Shown here one piece after another: positions 57,795 to 64,000 of a DNA stretch of 64,000 nt; position 1 is the first letter of the stretch; every line of letters begins with the position of its first letter. The notes under the pieces are model-generated. The model was not told the DNA's origin and ran no database searches. It saw only the letters and a program-made list of their open reading frames with translations. This stretch comes from Bradyrhizobium sp. B097 (lineage in GTDB: Bacteria > Pseudomonadota > Alphaproteobacteria > Rhizobiales > Xanthobacteraceae). The stretch covers positions 7,994,501-8,058,500 of the forward strand of contig NZ_CP152412.1 of NCBI RefSeq assembly GCF_038957035.1, read 5' to 3'. The position numbers and the translations under genes are program-made.

Positions 57795-58178
57795 TCAGCC
57801 GATCGCGATGCCGCCGCCGATGGTGCGGTTGAGCACCTGCGTGGTGCGCTCGATCCGCTCGGCGGCGGCGTTGAGCGCATTGGAGACCGCGGTCTGGGTC
57901 GCGCGGGCGCGGTCGGTGGCGGCGACGCGGGCATTGCGTAGCTGCTCGACCTCTTCCTCGAGGCTGCGGATGCGCGCGCCCGCATCGACCAGCTCGTCGC
58001 AGGCGGTGAGCGCCGCCATCACGGTGAGCCGCGCATCGCCGATCTCGCCGAACTTGCCGCGCAGCGATTCGACGCGCTGCTGGAGATTTTCCGCGAGCTT
58101 CAACAGCCGCACCTCCTGGCCCTCCTCGCAGGCCATCCGGTATTGCCGGCCATTGATGGTGACGTTGATGTGGCTCAT
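57795..58178 (-). CDS. zapA: cell division protein ZapA
   Basis: Stabilises FtsZ filaments at the division site. A 127-residue protein: MSHINVTINGRQYRMACEEG, VRLLKLAENLQQRVESLRGK, DARLTVMAALTACDELVDAG and a C-terminal coiled coil (RIRSLEEEVEQLRNA). It overlaps the DUF4164 gene by 4 bases. In related genomes 6S RNA and ygfA follow directly; here about 1.7 kb intervenes. Confidence 0.92.
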   Translation of the reverse strand: MSHINVTINGRQYRMACEEGQEVRLLKLAENLQQRVESLRGKFGEIGDARLTVMAALTACDELVDAGARIRSLEEEVEQLRNARVAATDRARATQTAVSNALNAAAERIERTTQVLNRTIGGGIAIG

Positions 58179-58495
58179 CTGCCTTCTCCGCCCTCGAGCA
58201 CGGCGCGAATGGTGCCGATCGCCGCATCGAGCTTTTCCGCGATGTCGCGATTGACGCGCTCGAGCTTGCGCGTCTTCACCAGCGATCCGTCGAGTTCGTC
58301 GGCAAGTCTGGAGCGATCGGCGCCGAGGGCCTGGATCCGGCTCGCCAATTCGTTTTCGTCGCGGTCGGCCTCGCGGCGCCGCTCCACCGAGCTCTCCAGC
58401 GCATCGAGTGCTGCCATCAGCCGCCTTGTCGCAGCATCGATATCGGCGAGCGGTGCCTCGGTATTGCCAGAGCCGTTGGCGAGACGATCACTCAT
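58175..58495 (-). CDS. DUF4164 coiled-coil protein
   Basis: A 106-residue mostly helical protein (AATRRLMAALDALESSVERR, RIQALGADRSRLADELDGSL, VNRDIAEKLDAAIGTIRAVL). DUF4164 proteins are encoded just before zapA in Rhizobiales and may have a role like ZapB, but this is unproven. The start at 58495 is the last one giving a compact helical protein; longer frames enter the promoter region. Confidence 0.85.
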   Translation of the reverse strand: MSDRLANGSGNTEAPLADIDAATRRLMAALDALESSVERRREADRDENELASRIQALGADRSRLADELDGSLVKTRKLERVNRDIAEKLDAAIGTIRAVLEGGEGR

Positions 58496-58832
58496 GACAC
58501 GCGGTGCGGACCCTTCAAATTGGCTAGCTGGGGTAGCCTGGTGGAAACAGGCCTGCCGCACGGCAAAACTGGCGGTTCGGCAAGCGGTTAGCGGACGAAA
58601 TTTACGTGGCAAGCGAGCCGAGCGCAACGGCGGCGCCAAACTATGCACCGTTCAATGAAACTGGGCCATTTTGAGCAACTTTTCCCCGTTTTGGGGCGTT
58701 TCATCGCCTTGGACTTGCGGAATTGAGGTGCTAATCCACCCTCCAACCCGTAAGGCCATCCACACGCGTATCGCGGCTGCCCGCCCCGATGCGTCCAGCA
58801 ATCAGCTCCTCATTCCAGGCGGACTTTTCATC
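58496..58832. other. divergent promoter region between DUF4164-zapA and tkt
   Basis: 337 bases without a supported gene. On the tkt strand it contains TTGGAC (58709-58714), 17 bases, TAATCC (58732-58737), a plausible housekeeping promoter giving a leader of about 90 bases. A CCCCGTTTTGGGG hairpin lies at 58685-58697. I see no CbbR-type site I would defend. Confidence 0.45.
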
Positions 58833-60815
58833 ATGACGCAGGTCGATCACACCCGTATGGCCAATGCGATCCGTGGCCTTGCCATGGACGCCGTCGAGAA
58901 GGCGAATTCGGGCCATCCCGGCCTGCCGATGGGCGCCGCCGACATCGCAACCGTGCTGTTCACCAAATTCCTGAAATTCGATGCCGCCGACACCGCGTGG
59001 CCCGATCGCGACCGCTTCGTGCTGTCGGCCGGCCATGGCTCGATGCTGCTCTATGCGTTGCTGTACCTCACCGGCAACAAGGACATGACGCTCGACCAGA
59101 TCAAGCATTTCCGCCAGCTCGGATCGCTGACGCCCGGACACCCGGAGAATTTCCACACCCAGGGCATCGAGACCACCACCGGCCCGCTCGGCCAGGGCAT
59201 TGCGACCGCGGTCGGCATGGCGCTCGCCGAGAAGATGCTCGCTGCGGAGTTCGGCAAGAAGATCGTCAGCCACCACACCTACGTGCTCGCCTCCGACGGC
59301 GACCTGATGGAAGGCATCTCGCAGGAAGCAATCGCGCTGGCCGGTCACTGGCGCCTCAACAAGATGATCGTGCTGTACGACGACAACGGCATCTCGATCG
59401 ACGGTCCGACCTCGATCTCCGATTCGGTCGACCAGGTGAAGCGCTTCAAGTCCGCCGGCTGGGCCGCCGAATTGATCGACGGCCATGATCCGCAGGCAAT
59501 TGCAGCTGCGATCACCCGCGCCCAGAAATCGAGCAAGCCGTCGATGATCGCCTGCAAGACCACGATCGGCTTCGGCGCGCCGACCAGGGCCGGCACCGCG
59601 AAAGCCCATGGCGAGGCGCTCGGCGCCGCCGAGCTCAAGGGTGCCAAGGAGAAGCTCGGCATTTCGCTCGAGCCGTTCTCGGTGCCCGACGACGTGCTGA
59701 AGGCCTGGCGTGAGGCCGGCGCCCGCGGCGCCGCCGAGCACAAGGCCTGGGACGAGCAGTTCGCGCAGCTCGGCAACCGCAAGCGCGCCGAGTTCGAGCG
59801 CCGGCTGCGTCACGAGCGGCCGCAATCGCTCGCCAAGGGCCTGCGCGCGTTCAAGAAGGGCCTGCTGGAAAATCCGCTCAACGTCGCGACCCGCAAATCG
59901 TCGGAAGCCGCGATCGAAGTGATCGCCGCCGCGATGCCGATGGAATTCGTGGCCGGCTCCGCCGACCTCACCGGCTCCAACAACAATAAGGCGAAGTCGG
60001 CGACAGCGTTCGCCGCCAAGACGCCGAAGGGCCGCTTCATCCATTACGGTATCCGCGAACACGGCATGGCGGCGTGCCTCAACGGCATCTTCCTGCATGG
60101 CGGCTTCGCGCCGAACGGCGCCACCTTCCTGGTGTTCACCGACTATGCGCGCGGTGCGATGCGGCTGTCGGCGCTGATGGGCACCGGCGTGGTCTATGTC
60201 ATGACCCATGACTCGATCGGCCTCGGCGAGGACGGCCCGACGCACCAGCCGGTCGAGCATCTCTCCGCGCTGCGCGCGATGCCCAACATGCGCGTGTTCC
60301 GCCCCTGCGATGCGGTCGAGACCGCCGAGTGCTGGGAACTGGCGCTCAACCGCGTGGACGGACCGACCGTGCTGGCGCTGACCCGCCAGAACCTGCCGCA
60401 GCTCCGCACCACGGCGCCGAACGACAACCCGTGCAGCCACGGCGCCTACGAATTGGTCGCGGCGCAGGGTGACGCAAAAGTGTCATTGTTCGCCTCCGGT
60501 TCCGAGGTCCAGATCGCGGTCGAGGCGCAGAAGCAGCTCGCCGGGCGCGGCATCGCGACGCGGGTCGTCTCGGTCCCGTCGCTCGAATTGTTGCTGGCGC
60601 AGCCCGCCGAGCGGCAAAATGCCGTCATCGGCAACGCTCCGGTCAAGATCGCGATCGAGGCTGCGGTGCGCTGGGGCTGGGATGCCGTGATCGGCCGCGA
60701 TGGCGAATTCGTCGGCATGCACGGTTTCGGCGCCAGCGCCCCGGCGAAGGACCTTTTCCCGCATTTCGGCATTACTGCGGAGGCCGTCGTTAACGCTGCC
60801 CTGAAGCGCGTCTGA
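58833..60815 (+). CDS. tkt: transketolase
   Basis: Thiamine-diphosphate enzyme moving two-carbon units in the pentose phosphate and Calvin cycles; 660 residues, usual length. [27 protein letters not shown] and [16 protein letters not shown] are cofactor and substrate loops; the metal motif is [15 protein letters not shown]...DDNGISIDG, and [18 protein letters not shown] holds phosphate-binding residues. ATG 58833 gives the canonical [14 protein letters not shown]. First gene of a carbon operon with gap, pgk and fba. Confidence 0.97.
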   Translation: MTQVDHTRMANAIRGLAMDAVEKANSGHPGLPMGAADIATVLFTKFLKFDAADTAWPDRDRFVLSAGHGSMLLYALLYLTGNKDMTLDQIKHFRQLGSLTPGHPENFHTQGIETTTGPLGQGIATAVGMALAEKMLAAEFGKKIVSHHTYVLASDGDLMEGISQEAIALAGHWRLNKMIVLYDDNGISIDGPTSISDSVDQVKRFKSAGWAAELIDGHDPQAIAAAITRAQKSSKPSMIACKTTIGFGAPTRAGTAKAHGEALGAAELKGAKEKLGISLEPFSVPDDVLKAWREAGARGAAEHKAWDEQFAQLGNRKRAEFERRLRHERPQSLAKGLRAFKKGLLENPLNVATRKSSEAAIEVIAAAMPMEFVAGSADLTGSNNNKAKSATAFAAKTPKGRFIHYGIREHGMAACLNGIFLHGGFAPNGATFLVFTDYARGAMRLSALMGTGVVYVMTHDSIGLGEDGPTHQPVEHLSALRAMPNMRVFRPCDAVETAECWELALNRVDGPTVLALTRQNLPQLRTTAPNDNPCSHGAYELVAAQGDAKVSLFASGSEVQIAVEAQKQLAGRGIATRVVSVPSLELLLAQPAERQNAVIGNAPVKIAIEAAVRWGWDAVIGRDGEFVGMHGFGASAPAKDLFPHFGITAEAVVNAALKRV

Positions 60816-60977
60816 CGCTGGCCTGACACCGCCGGTCAAAGGTTGAGCTTGCCGCGAAAAAGGATTACCAAAGCTCCATCTTTTCCGCTCGCGTCCGGCT
60901 GAACCGGGCGTTCCGCCGTAAAACCCTCGTGGGACACCTCCCGCGGGGCCGGCAGTAGCTTTTAGAGGAGACACAGC

Positions 60978-61985
60978 ATGGCAATCCGCGTCGCGATCAA
61001 CGGGTTTGGGCGTATCGGCCGCAATGTGTTGCGCGCCATCGCCGAGTCCGGCCGCAAGGACATCGAGGTGGTCGGCATCAACGACCTCGGCCCGGTCGAG
61101 ACCAACGCGCACCTGCTGCGCTTCGATTCCGTGCACGGCCGCTTCCCGGGCACCGTGACCGTCGACGGCGACTCGATCAGCGTCGGCGACAACAAGATCA
61201 AGGTCTCGGCCGAGCGCGATCCCTCCAAGCTGCCGTGGAAGGCCCTCGGCGTCGACATCGCGCTGGAATGCACCGGCATCTTCACCGCCAAGGACAAGGC
61301 CTCTGCGCACCTCACCGCCGGCGCCAAACGCGTGCTGGTCTCGGCGCCCGCCGATGGGGCTGACGCCACCATCGTCTACGGCGTCAATCACGACACGCTG
61401 AACAAGGATCAGCTCGTCATCTCCAACGGCTCCTGCACCACCAACTGCCTCGCGCCGGTTGCCAAGGTGTTGAACGAGACGGTCGGCATCGAGACCGGCT
61501 TCATGACCACGATCCACGCCTATACCGGCGACCAGCCGACGCTCGATACCCTGCACAAGGATCTCTATCGCGGTCGCGCCGCGGCGATGTCGATGATCCC
61601 GACCTCGACCGGAGCCGCGAAAGCCATCGGCCTGGTGCTGCCGGAACTGAAGGGCAAGCTCGACGGCGTCTCGATCCGCGTGCCGACCCCGAACGTCTCG
61701 GTGATCGACCTCAAGATCGTCGCCAAGCGCGCCACCGACGCCAAGGAGATCAACGAGGCGATGAAGCGCGCCTCCGAGCAGCAGCTCAAGGGCATCCTCG
61801 GCTTCACCACCGCGCCGAACGTCTCGATCGATTTCAACCACGATCCGCACTCGGCCACCTTCCACATGGACCAGACCAAGGTGCAGAACGGCACGCTGGT
61901 GCGCGTGATGGCCTGGTACGACAATGAGTGGGGCTTCTCGAACCGCATGGCGGACACCGCCGTTGCGATCGGCAAGCTGATCTAA
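60978..61985 (+). CDS. gap: glyceraldehyde-3-phosphate dehydrogenase, type I
   Basis: 335-residue NAD(P)-dependent enzyme of glycolysis and the Calvin cycle. [13 protein letters not shown] is the nucleotide loop, C153 in [12 protein letters not shown] the catalytic thiol, and [11 protein letters not shown] and the [12 protein letters not shown] end complete the family pattern. AGAGGAGA precedes the ATG. It follows tkt after 162 bases with no obvious terminator. Confidence 0.97.
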   Translation: MAIRVAINGFGRIGRNVLRAIAESGRKDIEVVGINDLGPVETNAHLLRFDSVHGRFPGTVTVDGDSISVGDNKIKVSAERDPSKLPWKALGVDIALECTGIFTAKDKASAHLTAGAKRVLVSAPADGADATIVYGVNHDTLNKDQLVISNGSCTTNCLAPVAKVLNETVGIETGFMTTIHAYTGDQPTLDTLHKDLYRGRAAAMSMIPTSTGAAKAIGLVLPELKGKLDGVSIRVPTPNVSVIDLKIVAKRATDAKEINEAMKRASEQQLKGILGFTTAPNVSIDFNHDPHSATFHMDQTKVQNGTLVRVMAWYDNEWGFSNRMADTAVAIGKLI

Positions 61986-61999
61986 ATTCGACTGTTCGT

Positions 62000-62024
62000 G
62001 ATGCCCGGCCGAGCGCCGGGCATC
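62000..62024 (+). terminator. hairpin between gap and pgk
   Basis: GATGCCCGGC / GCCGGGCATC, a 10-bp perfect stem, 14 bases after the gap stop, but without a good T-run. It may protect the gap message or give partial termination rather than split the operon. Confidence 0.45.
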
Positions 62025-62127
62025 TGCGTGTTTGCCCCCGCATTCGCGACCTCAACGGTCGCGACATCGGCAAGCGAAAGCGACGCCGCCCGCTGGACGG
62101 CTGTGTCCGGCCGCACAGGAAACGCCA

Positions 62128-63324
62128 ATGACCAAATCGTTCCGCACCCTCGACGACGTCAACGTGAAGGGCAAGCGCGTGCTGCTGCGCGTCGACCTCA
62201 ACGTCCCCATGGAAGGCGGCCGCGTCACCGACGCCACCCGGCTCGAGCGCGTTGCTCCCACCATCACCGAGATTTCCGACAAGGGCGGCAAGGTGATCCT
62301 GCTCGCCCATTTCGGCCGGCCCAAGGGCCGCGATCCCAAGGAGTCGCTGAAGCCGGTCGCCGAAGCGTTGTCGAAGGTGATCAAGCGCCCGGTCGCCTTC
62401 GCCGAGGATTGCATCGGCGAAGCGGCGGCCAACGCGGTTGCGGCCCTCAAGGACGGCGACATTCTCTGCCTGGAGAACACCCGCTTCCACAAGGAAGAGG
62501 AAAAGAACGACGCCGGCTTCGTCGCTGAACTCGCCAAGCTCGGCGACATCTGGGTCAACGACGCCTTTTCCGCCGCGCATCGCGCCCACGCCTCGACTGA
62601 AGGCCTCGGCCACAAGCTGCCGGCCTATGCCGGCCGCACCATGCAGGCCGAGCTCGACGCACTCGGCAAGGCGCTGGAAGCGCCGACCAAGCCCGTGATC
62701 GCGATCATCGGCGGCGCCAAGGTCTCGACCAAGATCGACCTTCTGGAAAACCTCGTGAGCAAGGTCGACGCGCTGGTGATCGGCGGCGGCATGGCCAACA
62801 CCTTCCTGCACGCGCAGGGCATTGCCGTCGGCAAGTCGCTCGCCGAGAAGGACCTCGCCGCGACCGCGCTGCGGATCATGGAGAAGGCCAACGCCGCGAA
62901 TTGCGCGATCATCCTGCCTGTCGATGCTGTCGTCGCCAACCAGTTCGCCGCCAACGCGCCGTCGCACGCCTACGGCCTCGACGCGATCCCGGCCGACGGC
63001 ATGATCCTCGACGTCGGCCCGCAATCGATCGCGCGGATCCATGCCGCGATCGACGATGCCGCGACGCTGGTCTGGAACGGACCGCTGGGCGCCTTCGAAT
63101 TGACGCCGTTCGACCGCGGCACGGTGGTGTCGGCCAAGCATGCCGCCGAGCGCACCAGGGCCAAAAAACTGGTCTCGGTCGCCGGCGGCGGCGATACCGT
63201 CGCGGCGCTCAACCAGGCGGGCGTCGCCGGTGATTTTTCCTACGTCTCGACCGCGGGCGGCGCGTTTCTTGAATGGATGGAAGGCAAGCCGCTGCCGGGC
63301 GTCGAAGTGTTGAAAAACCGTTGA
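62128..63324 (+). CDS. pgk: phosphoglycerate kinase
   Basis: 398-residue kinase interconverting 1,3-bisphosphoglycerate and 3-phosphoglycerate. [27 protein letters not shown] and the [16 protein letters not shown] substrate loops in the N-domain; [25 protein letters not shown] and [11 protein letters not shown] in the nucleotide domain. ATG 62128 gives the normal N-terminus [20 protein letters not shown]. Confidence 0.97.
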   Translation: MTKSFRTLDDVNVKGKRVLLRVDLNVPMEGGRVTDATRLERVAPTITEISDKGGKVILLAHFGRPKGRDPKESLKPVAEALSKVIKRPVAFAEDCIGEAAANAVAALKDGDILCLENTRFHKEEEKNDAGFVAELAKLGDIWVNDAFSAAHRAHASTEGLGHKLPAYAGRTMQAELDALGKALEAPTKPVIAIIGGAKVSTKIDLLENLVSKVDALVIGGGMANTFLHAQGIAVGKSLAEKDLAATALRIMEKANAANCAIILPVDAVVANQFAANAPSHAYGLDAIPADGMILDVGPQSIARIHAAIDDAATLVWNGPLGAFELTPFDRGTVVSAKHAAERTRAKKLVSVAGGGDTVAALNQAGVAGDFSYVSTAGGAFLEWMEGKPLPGVEVLKNR

Positions 63325-63365
63325 TTTAGTTCAAATCCGCGAACGCGCTTACAGGGAGAAATGGA

Positions 63366-64000
63366 ATGGCTCGCATAACATTGCGGCAACTGCTCGATCA
63401 CGCGGCCGAGCATGATTACGGCGTACCTGCCTTCAACATCAACAACATGGAGCAGGCGCTGGCGATCATGGTCGCGGCCTCCGAGGTCGACGCACCCGTC
63501 ATCATCCAGGCCTCGCGCGGTGCGCGGTCCTACGCCAACGACGTCATGCTCAAGCACATGATGGACGCCGTCACCGAGATCTATCCGCAGATCCCGGTCT
63601 GCGTGCATCTCGACCATGGCAACGAGCCCGCCACCTGCATGACGGCGATCCAGGCCGGCTTCACCTCGGTCATGATGGACGGCTCGCTGAAGGCCGACGG
63701 CAAGACCCCCGGCGACTGGGACTACAATGTCGGCGTCACCAGGACCGTGACCGGCATGGCCCATCTCGGCGGCATCTCGGTGGAAGGCGAGCTCGGCGTG
63801 CTCGGCTCGCTCGAGACCGGCATGGGCGACAAGGAAGACGGCCACGGCGCCGAGGGCAAGCTGTCGCATGACCAGCTTCTGACCAATCCGGACGAGGCCG
63901 TGAAGTTCGTCACGGAAACCAAGGTCGATGCGCTGGCGATCGCGATGGGCACCTCGCACGGTGCCTACAAATTCACCCGCAAGCCCGACGGCGACATCCT
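63366..64000 (+). CDS. fba: class II fructose-bisphosphate aldolase, C-terminal part cut off
   Basis: Zinc-dependent aldolase of glycolysis and the Calvin cycle; 211 codons are present before the right edge. [20 protein letters not shown] and [18 protein letters not shown] open the protein; the zinc histidine motif VHLDHGNEP and [17 protein letters not shown] follow, then [20 protein letters not shown], the class II CbbA/Fba-type insert. It begins 41 bases after pgk with GGGAGAA as ribosome site. The active-site end lies outside the window. Confidence 0.95.
   Translation, partial: MARITLRQLLDHAAEHDYGVPAFNINNMEQALAIMVAASEVDAPVIIQASRGARSYANDVMLKHMMDAVTEIYPQIPVCVHLDHGNEPATCMTAIQAGFTSVMMDGSLKADGKTPGDWDYNVGVTRTVTGMAHLGGISVEGELGVLGSLETGMGDKEDGHGAEGKLSHDQLLTNPDEAVKFVTETKVDALAIAMGTSHGAYKFTRKPDGDI

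Overview
The window is GC-rich chromosomal DNA from an alphaproteobacterium of the Rhizobiales, most likely Bradyrhizobium or a close relative (Nitrobacteraceae). Reasons: the yebC-ruvC-ruvA-ruvB-ybgC and DUF4164-zapA / ygfA neighbourhoods, a homospermidine synthase paired with a fold-III ornithine decarboxylase, a tkt-gap-pgk-fba carbon operon, a DUF2852 protein, and many dispersed palindromic intergenic repeats. Both edges cut genes: an M3 peptidase on the left and a class II fructose-bisphosphate aldolase on the right. I saw no tRNA, rRNA, CRISPR array, prophage or conjugation gene.

Layout. 1-6.4 kb: M3 peptidase, then a polyamine cluster (structured leader RNA, ornithine decarboxylase, GNAT, small membrane protein, RidA-like protein, homospermidine synthase). 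6.5-8.5 kb: acetoacetate decarboxylase and an MgtC/SapB membrane protein. 8.5-13.3 kb: a zinc-uptake operon read leftwards from a perfect Zur-like palindrome: His-rich small membrane protein, aztA, aztB, aztC, COG0523 GTPase, WD40 protein. 14-21.5 kb: secreted protein, drug-type MFS, a LysR-MFS-tartrate dehydrogenase set, a Tat-exported dehalogenase-like protein and a serine acetyltransferase. 21.6-23 kb: DUF2852 protein and a TetR regulator sharing a 19-bp operator. 23.3-43 kb: an accessory stretch with three YCII/DGPF proteins, serine hydrolase, NTF2-like protein, two GSTs, SDR, an IS5-family and an ISAs1-family element, cobalamin genes (cobC, cobS, cobT), DoxX/SRPBCC/VOC genes, a DGPF-ECF42 sigma factor operon, a GhrA-type reductase, an ArsR-SRPBCC pair and a DHFR-like reductase. 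44.8-50.5 kb: DUF1348 protein, ybgC, Tat-type phosphoesterase, ruvB-ruvA-ruvC, yebC. 50.7-54.1 kb: two tandem soluble chemoreceptors. 54.4-58.5 kb: YmdB-type phosphoesterase, ygfA with a probable 6S RNA, TetR and PaaI thioesterase, zapA, DUF4164. 58.8-64 kb: tkt, gap, pgk, fba.

The most notable signal is regulatory. Six minus-strand transcription units between 24.2 and 43.1 kb carry the same bipartite element, TGTCGG (one TGTCGT), exactly 17 bases, then CGTC (one CGTT), 28-73 bases before the start codon. One lies before the DGPF-ECF42 operon itself. The others precede the triple DGPF operon, the NTF2-like/serine hydrolase pair, a glutathione transferase, the DoxX-SRPBCC-VOC operon and a DHFR-like reductase. 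The half-sites resemble what is known of ECF42 sigma promoters, so this looks like a physically clustered, autoregulated ECF42 regulon of small detoxification-type proteins.

Both insertion sequences sit inside palindromic intergenic repeats and show clean target duplications (TCA and CCCGCAAG). All functional statements are from reading translated sequence; no database search was run.
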